Source: Todiramphus chloris collaris
Lineage: Eukaryota; Chordata; Aves; Coraciiformes; Alcedinidae
Direction: 5' to 3'
NCBI GenBank assembly: GCA_025345505.1
Contig: JANVCC010000021.1
Coordinates: 31,802,419-31,866,418, forward strand
Length of the DNA: 64,000 nucleotides
The notes below the pieces were generated by a model. That model was not told the origin of the DNA and searched no databases. It saw only the letters and a list, made by a program, of their open reading frames with translations. The stretch's first letter is position 1, and each line of letters begins with the position of its first letter. The position numbers were made by a program, and so were the translations under genes. Of this stretch, positions 25,450 to 38,612 are shown one piece after another.

Positions 25450-26222
25450 GGTACAAATTGTTTGGCTTTTGGTTGCACCACAGAAGGGTGTTGGTCTCCC
25501 TGTGTTATAACCACCAAACACATATGGAAGTTTCAAACACCATAGGTCATTTCAAATGGCACTAAACAACTATACTTAGGCAACTGAATGGATGCCCAGA
25601 TGTTGACACTTCAACTACAAGTTTACATGTAGTCCAGGCAGTAGTCAATAGGGACAGCAGAAGCTGTAGAGATTTGTTTCTTTTATGTAAGGATAGGCTT
25701 CAGTTGCCACATGTGTTGCCTGGAAGGTTCAAGAGATCTAAACAGGTAAGGCAGACATCTAGGCAAAAAACTTAAGGGTGTACAGAATGAATATCACTGC
25801 CAAGGCCCCTGAGAGCACTAACGGCCTGACTGGGCCTGACCAGACTTTCCCCTGAGTGGGGCTTCTCTCACTCTTCCTATGGCCTGGGGCTCCATGTCAG
25901 CCCACTGGGCTGTCAACCACTGCCCCAGTGACACTGCAGCAGAGCTGGTCTCCAGCTTCCCACTGACCTGCCCTGTCCAGCTGTGGACACCACTTAGCTG
26001 AGACCACCCATAGGCCTATGTCCCAGCCTCATGTTGGCCCATCCTTTGTGATGTGCCCAATGACAGGGACTGAGGCTTCCCTGGCTGCGGGACAGGATGG
26101 GCCCTGGCTGCCAGACACTGGAGAGTCCCCCAGCTCCCAGGCAGTCTTCATCCTATGCAGCACCCTCACAATGAGTCCCACAGCACTGTTGTTATCCTAC
26201 TGTGATGTTCTTACTGACTAGA
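25450..26222. repeat. Candidate unclassified interspersed repeat with GC-rich half
   Basis: Composition changes sharply. From about 25,795 to 26,200 the DNA is rich in C and G (CCCCTGAG, GGGCCTGACC, TGGCCTGGGGC), unlike the AT-rich surroundings, yet CpG is scarce, which argues against a CpG island. The left part (25,450-25,795) is moderate in GC and of mixed complexity. The style resembles an old avian LTR or another repeat consensus, but I cannot name the family and see no terminal repeats. A 67-codon open frame at 26,018-26,221 has no recognisable domain. Boundaries are set by composition only. Confidence 0.4.
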
Positions 26223-29200
26223 ATAAATAACAAAGCAGAAGTTAGTGCCTTCAGTGTAAGAATAACCAGGCAAAATTAATTAAGTGGATGATAGCATTTA
26301 ATAAGATATAATGGACTCACCTTTCTTAAATTTAATGTGTTCATTTTAAATCCTTTGTTTTTCAATAGTTATTACATTCTTCCAGCTGACAAATAGCATT
26401 GAAAGTATAGAACAAGATAGTAGGATTCAATGTAGAAAGCTGCAATCAAATTAATACGGCAAAGGTACAGGGAAAGCTTGTAATGTGAGGATGGCAAAAG
26501 AGTCCATTGAGAAATGGTGCTTATACAAGACTTATTCTTTATTAATGGGGTGACAAAAACTAGAAAGATTACCCTAAAAACTTTGCTCTAGGTCAAATAT
26601 ATAACATTTGGAAGATGCTGATGATTTTTCAGTTCTCTGAATTCCCAGTCCTAAATTTACCTACTGGGTTTTAATTATACTATGGCTCTGATGGAACTTC
26701 TCCAACACTGAAGCCTGGTAAATTAGTTATTCATAAGTGCTTCATTCACTTATGTAACTACCGAGGAGAGGAAGGTGCCATGGAACTCCACTCCCGCTAT
26801 ATTTATAAGCCTTACCAGACAGTGAGCTGCTTAGGAGGAGTAGGAAGGTATTAACATCTGTCTATACTGAGATATTTTCATTGGAGACCTCCTTAATGTG
26901 CCTATATCCTTCCATCAATGATATTAGCTGGTAAGTTTAGACTAGAATTTTAATTTCATAGTTACATTTAGATTGCATAAACTACAACATTAGTTAAGAC
27001 AGATTCACTCAGGCTTGCTAAGGTAACTGGACAAATTATACTTACTCCAAAATATATATTAATCTTCTATTTGTGATACAACTTTTATTCAAAACCTTTA
27101 TATTTCCCAGCAAAATTATTTTAGTCTGCTAACTCTAGAATGAAAGGCTGAGCAGACTTCAACCTAAACATTAGTCTTGTATCTAGTCTGCTACATCCTC
27201 TTCCCCTCCACATATTCACAGGTAAAATTCTTATGATTACTCCCTAGCGAACAGGAATTATGAAATCCCAGAACTGGTGGTAACGCATAAAGAGAAATAA
27301 TTCCATAAAGGCTTTGTTGAAAATGTTTATTATTTTCCAGGACAAAGTCATGACAGCCAACAAGCCTAAAACCACTACTACTGATCCAGATCGTCTGTTG
27401 AAGATGAGAGATCACTTCTTATTTGCCACAGTACCTCATGGGCTAGTGTGATGGTTACATAAGCCTAAGAGTGAGCACCACATTCCAATACTGGCCCTGA
27501 TACAGACAGTCTTAAGGCAGACACAGGTTCTTTGGGATGGAATGGAAACATCAGCTTCACATGTCTCCCCATGCTTATTCATCACCTTTCAGATCTGAAC
27601 TGCTTAAGAAAGGTAGCTACAATCTGGAGTCAATTTAAATTTAGGAGCTTTCTAGAAATTACAGGGAGCTGCCATGAAAGAAATTAATTAAGTAATGCCT
27701 GGAAGGTTATTAGACACACTTGGTCAAGGAGGTGAACCTTGCCAATAAGTAAGATGGATATTTAAAACAACAAGGAGGATCTTTATGCATCTAAATCTGA
27801 TAATTAGCATATACAGAAATTGAGCCTGGAGAAGGGACTGAGATTTATGGCCAAAAGCCTTTTTTCAATATCTTAATGATATAAATGCATTAATAGTAAA
27901 AAAAAATAGGTGTGAGTTAGATGTCTTGGAGAGGTAAAATGACTCCCATCTTGAACTACTATCACATTACCCAAATAATAATGACAATCTGTAAAGGATT
28001 TTGAGAAAGACAGGGAAAATGACTGAAAATTGAACCAATGTGATCATTTTTCTTATATTTGCAGTCAAATTCCCTTTAGCTGTCTTCTCTGGAAAATTGC
28101 ACCCACTCTAATTGGGAAAGAGTCAGAGAAGCAGTCGAAGTCTCCAACATATGTTCTTACGCTTTGTAGATTGTTTCATACTGATCTTCTCACCTACTTG
28201 TGATGTTTAAATTGCTCAACTCATTCACAGAAATATTCTGTATCTTTGTTGATACATAATAAAGGTCATGTAAAGGGCATGAATGTATCCCAGGTTATAA
28301 ATTTTAGGAGGATGTTTTGGTGGGTTTCTTTTGACTTTTTCCAGATTGTGATTACCAGATGATAAACACAAAATTTACTTCAGATTTAAATGTTACTAAA
28401 ACTGTATTTCTTTCTCTGCTGCATAAGCCACCTATTTATATACAGAAAAATTTTTTCTTCATTGCAAAATCATGCAGCTGTGAGGTCAGCAGTGCTATCA
28501 ATTTCCTAGCCAGAATTTACCAGTTCTGCACATATCATTGATATTATATTTTCCTAAGTGCATTACTACATTGTATTTATCTAAATTAATTCCTTTGCTG
28601 CGAGGGAACCTCTTATGACAGAGTATAATCAATCACTCATACTTCATTTGTAGTAATTCAGTTTGACAAGTCACACTTCTGCATTTAAGTGACCACATTC
28701 ACTCTGAATGTTTGCATGTGTGATATTGATACATCTTTGCAGCATCTTTCTAATGTCGTGTTCATCATTGTTATACTTGGCTCACAGTGACAGTAAAAAT
28801 CAAATTTAGCTATCTCCATCCAAAGAAGGAGACAGAATGAAGGAATAAAGAAATATATGTTATTAAATGCAACCCGCCTCTAAATATGGACTGAATGGGA
28901 GGTCTTGCCCATGCAAAGTATGAAAAATAACCATCTTGCTTTAATAATAAGGAATGTGCCAGCCCTGTATAAGGTAGAGCTGAAGAATCTTTCCCTGAAA
29001 TTTGTCTGACTGTGTATTTTAAGTAAAGACTTAACCTAGGTTTAGATTCACTATGAGATGTAAGGTGAATCCCACTCCAGAGGACTAATTCCAAATGATC
29101 TGCCATGCACAAATTCAGGTCTTCCAGTGGAGAATGAATTTATAAGGAACTAGCTTCAAAAATACTGATGGAGAAAATGAGGTGATTCATAGATAAGGTC

Positions 29201-32121
29201 TGTATCTTCTGCACTTTGAAAGATTGTGACTGTATATTTGGACTAGTTCTATGGTCCATGACAGATATTGTTCCCAAAAGTAACTGTTAGAAAAAATTTT
29301 CCCAAGTATAATTGGTCTTAGGAGATTGATACAACATCGTATTTTCATGTGCAGATTAATCCTTTCAAGATCTCTTATAAATTCTTATAGAGAAATGTAT
29401 GACTGTATTACTTAAATGTTAAACATTAAATTTGCTGCAACATTTATTTTTTTTTTTGCTTATTTGTTAACTGTAAGAATAAAATTTGAATCTGTGGAAC
29501 AACTGTGGAACACTGATGATATATTTGTCACCAAATTTTATCTCTTCAAGGTTTTTCTAGATTGCACCACCTTCCTTGTTGGACTGATAGACCAACACAC
29601 ACATAAAATTATTGTACAATGATTCTATAAACTAGGATCATAATTATATCCTAAAAAAGAATATGCATTAATGTCATGTTGATATTTAGATTTAAAAATA
29701 AAAAAAATAAACAAATAAAAGCTCCAATTATTTCCTGACCTTATGAGATTTATTGTATAATGATATAAGGCTAGAAAATGGATGACTGAACTCCAGCATG
29801 CAAAACTTTGCTCAGAACAAATAATGTCTAACCAAAATATTCTGACTTCCTGAATGGTAAAAATGTAAATGCACTGATATACTGAAGTGCAGGTCTAAAT
29901 GGATTAGCCAGGGGATAAAAACTAGACTGCTGTAGAAGTATAAATTAGTAATTTGATCTCTCAAAAAAGATTTACACAGATGGCTATTTCATCTACACCT
30001 CATGGGATAAGTGGGAGTGAAAGTTCTAATGGAACTAAACTGTACTGCTGATTAACAAAAAGCATCTGTGCCTGTGACATAAATACAACAATCTAGTGCT
30101 GAAACAATAACTGCAGAGAAATATGTCTGATCGTTCTTAAAGCTCATTAATGGAGAACAGCTATGTAACAGGAAGTGAGAAGTTCTGCTTGGGAAAATAA
30201 AGATGGCAAACCAAAGATTACTTGTTTCAACATAGTTAACATTGCAGAGAAATTCTGTGAAATTCTGGGTCTCTGCAGATAATTTTAGACAGCATCAGAC
30301 CTTCCATCTATAAAACTGAAAATAGGGTTCCTACTCTTCTACTTTATGTGCATATGTCATTATTTATGAAGTAGCCAAGAGTGTTATTTAGAGTATTGTT
30401 TAAGGCATAATCCCCATATCGGAGCTTAACCTCAGGAATATTACTTGATATTAGTCAATCTTTAGAATGTTAACTGATGCAGATGTACTAAAAGGTGCTA
30501 TTTCAGCTTTTGGAGACTTGAAGAGATCTTGATGAACCTTTTTTTGCTCAGATATTATATATGCTAATAGCACATATAATAGCTGTCATAATATGCAGTA
30601 GTCACAGTCATCCAATTGCGTGTTCCAACATTAGACTGTTTATCAAGCTTAAAACAGATAAATTCATAATATAGAATAAGTATTTTTAATTATTATATTA
30701 ATTAAGCATTTAAACAAATAGCCAAGAAATGTCTTGAAGCTTTTAAATTAGAATTAATTGCATTTTGAAAACATTTGTTTTGGACCAGTCAAATATTAGA
30801 TATGGCCTGAAATTATCTGGAGTGCAATATGCAGAAGTAAAGATTAGACCTTGTTTATAGTAAACTAATTAATAATCTATTATTTTACTATAATATTTCC
30901 AGATTTATTTTTTTTTTTACTTAACATAATTTTTGTAGAATGTTTTAATTTCTTACCCTCACATACTTTTTCAGTTTTTGTATACAAAGGTACACAGAAC
31001 CTAAACTCAATAGTGTAGTCCTCTCATCTGAAGACAAACTGAATAGTAAGCTAGAATTTCTGAGGTAATGTTTGATAACTAACACTAAAAAGCTTTAAAA
31101 AATAATCAGAAAATGTTTTATTATAAACAATAATGTCACATACACTGTTAATTTTAAGACATACTGTAATAAGAGCACCTTCATGTCTCCTCCTATGCTT
31201 TTCTATGCTGGCTTTAATATTTACTGCACAGTCTATTCTTAGCATGCATCAGAAGTCAGGAGACCTTGCTGCAAGTTTTATGTAGAAAACCCCATGTTCA
31301 CTTTCTGCCATATACAAAAAAATTATTTCACCTTTCTTTCCAGCTGATAGAAGGAGGTTTTTCATTGCCTCTTGGGTACTGAAAGAAGAAGGAGGTGAAC
31401 ACTCTGATCAGCAGCAAAAATACAAGATGAAGCAGTGAGTAAGCAAGTTTGAAGGGGAAAAGGTGAAGGAAGTGCAAAGTGATTGAGGAAGTATAATTAA
31501 AACAGAAAAATTAAGTTCCAGTTCTCCTTTTCATTTCAAATTAACAATAAAGTGCCATAGTCCCTTTTCTTACTCCTTTTCAGTGTATTTTGGTTACTGA
31601 AGATCTGTGGAAGGAACTGCTACTGGAATTTTTACTCAAGATGTAGAAATAGACAAAAATCTAAGAAATAACCTCTGGTTGTGCTTGCAGGGAAGATGTA
31701 GAAGTATACAGAGTTCTAAGGTCAATGACTGGATCACATGTCAAGCTTTTTACCATTCCTTCTTACTAAAAAGTAATCCCGTAACCCTTTTAAAAGTCAC
31801 AGACTGAAAGAAGGAAGTGTTCTTTCTGGTCAAAGTGACCCCAAGTATAACAGAACTTACCATTGGTATTGGCCATAGGCCTCTGACCTGAGAATATCTT
31901 AGATGTAAAATGGATATTTGTAGATTCAGAAAAACCACAAAGTCATCTATCTAAATCTATATAATTAACATGTGTGAAGTACCAGATTACATAAATTCAG
32001 AAGCCTATGTAATTCGTCATGGGTTTCAGTGTTCCTTTAGCAAGCCTCCAATACTGGTGTTGCAGCACTTCAATTAGGAAGTTTTCTTTGTTGTGTAACT
32101 AAGCAGGCATGAAAGAGGCCG

Positions 32122-32129
<8 letters not shown>

Positions 32130-32153
<24 letters not shown>
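32130..32153 (+). repeat. Poly(T) run, 24 T
   Basis: An uninterrupted run of 24 T. No retroelement body is recognisable beside it. Confidence 0.85.
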
Positions 32154-32518
32154 AACATGTATATCACAAGCAAACTGTTAGTCTTCTGCCAAGGGATAGC
32201 CAATCAAGAATGAAATTAGCAGTTTACCTTATGTTCCTAAGGTGTTAATTTTACACCACCTACTTTTCTTCTCACAGAGACACATTACATGCAGAAAATT
32301 CACCTGTTTTAGGATTCTCAGACCAAACATAAAATTTATTTATCTCAACCAAAATTATTGGTGAATGAAACCAAACTAGAAACTACATATTTCAGTTGCT
32401 CACAAGAGCTCCCTAAAATGAAGTGCATCATTGAACTAGAAAGAATGTAGTTTTTCCTGTGGCTGAAGAGAGAGCCTGTTGTTTGTTCAGACAAAGGACT
32501 TCATAAAATTAGGTGTTA

Positions 32519-32537
32519 CAGCACCATCTGGTGACTT
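32519..32537 (-). promoter_or_regulatory. CTCF-like motif (candidate)
   Basis: Read on the minus strand the site contains CACCAGATGGTGCTG. Against the published vertebrate CTCF core (CASYAGRKGGCRSYR) this differs at one position, a T where C is usual. The base before the core is also off-consensus. The core is partly palindromic (CACCATCTGGTG), so it could instead be an E-box-type site. This is a motif match only. Confidence 0.3.
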
Positions 32538-33137
32538 CTATTTAATATCTTATGAATAAGTGCAACATCCATTTAGTGGTAGTATTTTTCTTTAATTGGA
32601 ATGAAGGTAATATTTTCTTGTTAATATTAAGTAATAATGTTAGAAACTGATGATGCTATTCTGATATTGAAACATACTCACTATTACAATACCTGAATAT
32701 CCCTGTACCTATCATAATACTAATGTGTTAGCTCTTTGGGGCAGAGACTGCTTATCGGTGTATAAAAATAGCCAGTGAGCCTTAAGTGAGAATTCTAAAG
32801 AAAATTTATGTTTATGTGCCCAGAGTTTATTTTAGACAGACAGGTTGATCATATGTATTTATAAAGACAAGTTCAGTATGTGCCATTTTATTATCTCAAA
32901 TGAAAATGCACCTAAATGACAGTCACAAATACTTTCTTAACTATATTTTTTATGTATTTTTAGCAGATATGTCACTAGTTGTATGAAGGAGTAAGAAAAA
33001 CAATATAACCTAGTTCATCTGTACAATCAGTAAGCATATTTAATCAAATCCTAGAAAAAATTTGGTTGGAGGGAATCTTTTGGTCAGGCCACACTTCTCC
33101 ACTTAAAGAATGCCCCTAGTTTGGCTCTCATTTATCT

Positions 33138-33153
33138 GGGGGGGGGGGGGGGG
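33138..33153 (+). repeat. Poly(G) run, 16 G
   Basis: Sixteen consecutive G, followed by AGATGGCGGG. It can in principle form a G-quadruplex. Run length in the assembly may be inexact because such runs are hard to sequence. Confidence 0.85.
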
Positions 33154-33769
33154 AGATGGCGGGAAATAGAGGCAATTGATCCTGGCCAGAAGAAAGTGGG
33201 ATAATGTAAGTGTGTTCATTTTAACTCTTCTGCACTGAAATATATACCAAATATCAAATAATCATAAGTAGAAACATAATGTCTCCAAGTATTAGAATAT
33301 TAGAATGAAATCCCTGATGTTTTTACATAATTTTGCTTTCTGGGAGCATAATATAGTCCAAAAGTTGAGGCAATTGTCAGGTCTTCCTAATTACATTTCT
33401 AGAAGTAAATTAGTCTGTGAAAACTAATATATCTAAAAAACCCCATATTTAAAACTTCTATGTTTTCATCAGTCAGAAGTCTTCAGTACTTTTTCTTGGG
33501 GTATTAGTCTCAGCAGTGTATGAAATAATTTTGCATGCTTCCTGTAGATTTTACAGATGGACAACAATATTTGCAGAGTGGGAGAAAAGGAAGGAGATTT
33601 CCTGGAATGGCAATAACCTCTCTCCAATTAAAGCAACTGTGACATTTGAGACCTGAAAAGAACTAATTTTAAAGTAATGTCAATTTGTTAAGCCTGATAC
33701 ATATTGTTGCTGTAAGCAAGGCAAGGATATATAGTTTGTCAGGAAACTGATATACCACGAGGTTTTAGG

Positions 33770-34198
33770 GACACTAGAACGACTAAGGGAATGTGGAATA
33801 TTTGACATTCAGGAGAGGCAGAGAGAGATGGGACTTTCCAGACTGGAGAAAAGAAAACTCAAGGGGATCTATCTTATTCATGTGCACTAATACCTGATGA
33901 GGGAAAGAAGATGGAGACAGACTCTTCTCCGTGGTACCAGAAGGAGGACAGAAGGCAAGAGATTCAAACTGAAATACACAAGATTCCAATTAATCATAAG
34001 GGAAAATCTTTTTCTGTGATATGGTCAAACACGGTTATAGGTTTCCCAGGAAGACTGTGTTGTCTATATCCCTGGAGACAATAAAAACAAAACTGGACAT
34101 GGCCTTGAGTAACCTTATGGATGTGACCCTGTCCTGAGAAAGGCAGATGGATTAGACAATCTAAAGAGGTCTCTGCCAACCTTATTCAGCCTGTGATG
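33770..34198 (+). mobile_element. Old CR1 LINE fragment, 3' end
   Basis: The plus strand shows a decayed CR1 C-terminal coding region and 3' tail. Phrases such as GACTTTCCAGACTGGAG and AAGAGATTCAAACTGAAA, then GGTTTCCCAGGAAGACTGTG and CTATATCCCTGGAGACAATA, end in GGTCTCTGCCAACCTTATTC and CCTGTGATGCTGTC. Several frame breaks and stops are present. It is more diverged than the 47-kb copy and probably belongs to an older CR1 subfamily. The 5' edge is approximate. Confidence 0.8.
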
Positions 34199-34454
34199 CT
34201 GTCACTATTCATACTAGGAATACAAAGTGAAAGGTTGTGAAGACCTTGGAATGTCATGTTATTTCTTGAAACTCGGAATAAAAGCAACATTGTTTAGAAT
34301 GACTCCAAGTATGTGCTAATATTTCCATTAGATAGAACATCTTTAACCCTTCTTTGTTGACTCAAATTCCAGGCTTCCCCTAAATGGATTATCCCTTTTG
34401 ACATATTAGTCAGCAAATATTGTTGGAAGATGCCCACTCCTTTATAAATCTTAT

Positions 34455-34800
34455 TTCCTTTCCTTGAAGAAGTTGTTCCTCTGCTTCAGTCTTGAAAACC
34501 TTCAAGGACAGATACTTCACAGACTCTCTGGGAAACTTGTTTTTATGCTTAATTATCCTTATACTGATCTTTTTTCCTTATACCGGTTCAGGACCTCATC
34601 TGTCTGAATTTATGACCATTTTTGCCTCTTTATCCTGCTGTGCACCTCAGTAAAGATTCTGGTTCCATCTTCTTGGTAATCTACCCCTAAGTATTGTAAG
34701 GCTGCTTTCAGGTCCCCTCATGTTACCTCTTGTCTAGACTGAACAAGCCTGACTCCTTCAGTTGATCCTCATAGTCCATGCAGTCCTACTAATCTGGATA
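34455..34800 (-). mobile_element. Old CR1 LINE fragment
   Basis: The minus-strand copy is recognised by the reverse complement of conserved CR1 phrases: GTTGTTCCTCTGCTTCAG, TATCCTGCTGTGCACCTCAG, TCTGGTTCCATCTTCTTGG, TCAGGTCCCCTCATGTTACC and TTCAGTTGATCCTCATAG. It is highly decayed with no usable frame. Its 3' end faces that of the CR1 at 33.8-34.2 kb about 250 bases away. The boundaries are approximate. Confidence 0.75.
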
Positions 34801-37477
34801 TGCTTTAAATCTGCTCAGTGATCTCCATGACAAGAAATAAGAATTGCATCATTAGCATTTGATATTTTTTTTTCTAAATGTTCTGATGTTGTACTGAGGT
34901 TTTGGGGAAAATAAATCATGTTTTTAAAAATACTGTTTACAACTTACAAATTCATCTACTATACCCACTAATACTCAATGCTTTCTTCAGAACGTGTGAG
35001 GAAAGAAACCCGACTCCACCTTTCCACGGCCACTGTGCACACGAGTAGATGGGACTCTGAAGAGTTCACAAGATGGATATTTCTCTGAAAGCAGCTTGCT
35101 GTGCTCAGTGTCTGGAAAAATGTTGAAGAAGATAGAGGAATAAAAAAATTGAGTGACACAGCAAAAAAGACACTTGCAGAAGTTTAACCTGGAAGTTATT
35201 GAGAAAAACAGAGAGCAGATGCACAGCCAAGATGCAAATGCTGTGGAAATGGTGTAGCAATTATGAATGGCTTCATGGGTTGCTGCAAACTTCAGAGTGC
35301 CTTTGGTTCTCTAAAATAGGCTAACAGGGACTTGAAGTAAATAATCCTTAAAGATATTTTTGATATGATGGACATTTTCTTTTTAACTTTTTTCATTTAC
35401 CACATCTAACAAGTATGAATTTTCTCTGTCTACAAAGTTTACCAAATGTCATTTATTACTTCATGTTGTCTTATACCCTAGATTTGGAAACAAAAAGTTC
35501 TTATGGTTTTTTCCCTCTACTCACTAGAAGGAAAAGAATGAGTGGATTCTCTTCAAGACTTTCATTGACTCACGTATTTGCTAATAAATACAATGACAAG
35601 GCCTTGTTCATTGGCCCTCAAGGTAAGTGGTGCAGCACAGATTGTGTTCACATGGCTAAAACTCTCTTTTCCCTCCAAAGAGAGTACTTTATCCCTAAAC
35701 TCTCCTGAAATAGTCCCTGAGCCATGCTGTCCCTCAGATCATGGCTAGGAATAGATGGAGAGAATCTGATTTACACTAACTCTAGCTGTTCTAGAGAGCA
35801 TACCAAATGTCAAATAGATATTTGCATACCATTGGCTGTGACTGTGCACTGATGTAGTTTGTATGTTACTATAGATATTGCCCTCAGGTCCAATTACTAC
35901 TTTGGTTTTCACTTAGAGAGCATTTAGTAATTTGTCTAGAGTCCCATGAAGAAACATTTTCTATTCACATAGGTTCACAGCTATGAATATCTGGAATTCA
36001 CTGCAGTTTCAGTTTGTTTTTATTATAGCTCACTGTGCACTGACAGGGGGAGGTGGCTATGCAGTGGTAATAACATGAAATCATCAATTAAGACATGGTC
36101 TGCACATATAAGCAGATTGAATCAATCTTGAACATCTTCCTTTAGAATTCTAAATGCCATTTTTGTTATCATAAAAAACAACATGGATTTCAAAGAAACT
36201 AATATAGATGTTTTAATTTCCACATTTCTACATTACTGGTTGAAAAATATCATGCAAGTATACAACTATTAATTACATGGATGTGTTTAATGACCTTTGC
36301 AATTCTGTTTCCAGATGCTTAGAAAAATTACCTGATATTCAAACATAAGATGTAATTTATTTATGAATAAGACATGTACACTCTGCATATGAGAGAATGC
36401 ACACACTTACTCTAGACATCAGATTAAAAATTACTTGCAATAAACTCCACAATATTAACCAAAAAAAAAAAAAACAAAAAACCAAAAAAACAACAAAAAC
36501 TTACTAAGGTACCAGGTTGTGGCAGGTTTCTGTAAATACAATTTTTTTCTCTGAAATTTAACATTTTATTAACATTTTACTTAGCTTAATATGCATTTAA
36601 ATGAATATATCTTTAAAACACAGGTTAATTACATTGATGACTTACAGTTTAAATAGTTATGTGTCTCAGTTAAAAGATTTATGAAGTCACAATGTGCCTT
36701 TCAAAACAGTTAACTCTTACTTTTTAAGATCCTTAATGATGCCTGAAAACCTTATAGTTGATTGAAGTTTGTTTACTCAAGAAGTCACAGCTACTAGAGT
36801 TTAGCTACTGAAAGAGATATAACTAACAGCTCCTGTTAACTCTAAAGGAGTCTATATATGTCAACATCACAACTGATACTAAATGTGTTATGGAACTGCT
36901 TTTAAAACTGCACCTCAGGTATTAGTTACTGGCAATAACTCTTTCCAACATAAAGAGAAAAAAAAATAACTTGATACCTTATTTGGCAAAGACGTGAATG
37001 GGAAATAATTCTTTCTACAAATCATTCTTTCTACAAAACCTTGATCAGAGGGAACACAGTTTGTGTAGGATATAAAGATGTTGTCTGTGAAATCTAGCTT
37101 CCCTGAAGCCACCAGTGAAACTCATAGAAACAGCTGTCTTAATAAGAGCCAGGAGTTCATGCCGAAGTTCATAGAGTTTAGACAGATTAATATGAACTGA
37201 AAATTCTTACTCTTTGATAATAGTATGATGCCCTTTTTTTATTTACAGTAGATAAATATATATACTACAACCTTACTGCTATAACTGATGCTGGTGTTCC
37301 TGACTAGAGGACAAATAACACAAGCTACAGAACCATCTCCTCATTACCAGCCATTTACTAGTTTAGAATTTATGCAGTTTCATCTGTGTTGATTTGTATA
37401 GTTAAATTAATTGTCTAGAATCTTCTCACATCAATGGTGAATCTTTATCTCCATGTCTCACCCTCTTCTTTATTTTG
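34801..37477. other. AT-rich noncoding DNA, no gene seen
   Basis: About 2.7 kb of unique sequence. The longest open frame (35,415-35,708, 97 codons) has no recognisable domain. An A-run with A/C tail lies at 36,461-36,500, and ATTCTTTCTACAA is repeated at 37,008 and 37,024. Confidence 0.55.
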
Positions 37478-37662
37478 AGGGTGACAAAGCACTGGAACAA
37501 GCTACCCAGAGAGGTTGTGGAATCTCCTTCTCTGGAGACTTTCCAAACCCACCTGGATGTGTTTCTCTGCAACTTGCTTTATGGGAACCTGCTTTGGCAG
37601 GGGGGTTGGACTAGAAAATCTCCAGAGGCCCCTTGCAACTCTTACTATTCTGTGATTCTGTG
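37478..37662 (+). mobile_element. CR1 LINE, 3' end fragment
   Basis: The plus strand encodes the very end of CR1 ORF2 ([20 protein letters not shown] at the start of the fragment), then GGCAGGGGGGTTGGACTAG, AATCTCCAGAGGCCCC and a terminal ATTCTGTGATTCTGTGAT. About 185 bases remain and the similarity is high, so this copy is relatively young, but it is truncated and inactive. Confidence 0.93.
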
Positions 37663-38500
37663 ATAAAATGCTGACCTGAGTGGAACAGGAATGACAGAGT
37701 TGAAGTACTTATGTTCTTTTCCACAGAAGGCAGCCATAACTTTGTTCCTAATCAATAAAGGGTATATATTTTGAAACAATTAATGAAATTATGGGAGTAT
37801 TATTAATTTCACTTGTTATTAGTTGTGATGCAGATTTTGGAAAAAAAGTCGCAAGAAAAGTTGGAAAGATCTTTAACAGTTTTGATCAATGTTTTAATTA
37901 ATAATGACCCAATTCTATCTCACTGATCACAACAGAGAAATGCACAGATCAAAACCAACAGGAAATACAGGTTTCATAGACACTTTCTGATAATGTGTGA
38001 TTTATATCATATTAATTTAGCCAATTAATATGAACAATCACACTATCACAATTACGACAATATGAAAGGCACAGACAAAAATTGTACTATGTTCAACACT
38101 GACAGAAAAAGAACAATGGTACTATTAGTTCTTGTCCTACAGATTTTCTTTTCTGTTCTATAGCTTGCCTTGTGTATCTGCAGTTATAAAAAGTAAGTTC
38201 ATATGGCTAGCATCAGCTTGGAAGAGCTTCTAGTAAGTAGATTCATAGGCTCTGTGTCTTCATTCATTTGATTTTCCTCATTGTTGCATTTGATTGATAT
38301 ATTTCTCACAGAGAAACCCGCATTAACACTCCAGATTTTTTTTTTTTTTTTGACAACACACACAGCAGCATATACATAGTTATGAGAGACATCTCACTTA
38401 ATTTTAGCTGCCTAAATGTTAGAGGCCAATTTAGCCAGGTGTCTAATATATTTGTTAATGACTTTGTCACCGGGGAAGAAAGATAAATACTTCCCAAAAA
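37663..38500. other. Noncoding DNA, nothing recognised
   Basis: Unique AT-rich sequence with a T-run at 38,337-38,351. No exon is supported. Confidence 0.5.
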
Positions 38501-38612
38501 AATTTCATCCCAACTATGTCAGATAAACTATCTTGGGAGTCAGTTATTTCTCTCTCCACTGAAATATCTGCCTCCAAAGTCTAGACATCTAACATAGTTG
38601 GGATGAAAATTT
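38501..38612. repeat. Long imperfect hairpin, about 112 bases
   Basis: The left arm (38,501-38,554) and the right arm (38,555-38,612) are near reverse complements. The outer part pairs perfectly over 17 bases, TTTCATCCCAACTATGT (38,503-38,519) with 38,592-38,608. One mismatch is followed by four more pairs (AGAT), then a 7-base unpaired bubble, then 16 of 19 pairs (around CTTGGGAG and CAGTTATTTC), leaving a loop of about 10 bases. Weaker shared blocks (ACTTTG...TCAC) outside suggest the symmetry may once have reached about 38,460-38,665. The structure fits a foldback or MITE-like transposon remnant, or a transcribed hairpin RNA such as a microRNA precursor. I do not recognise the family. Confidence 0.75.

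Larger units (their letters stand above)
26223..33769. other. AT-rich noncoding DNA, no gene seen
   Basis: About 7.5 kb without a supported exon or recognised transposon. It includes a 24-T run at 32,130-32,153, a 16-G run at 33,138-33,153 and one CTCF-like motif near 32,520, listed separately. Confidence 0.55.
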
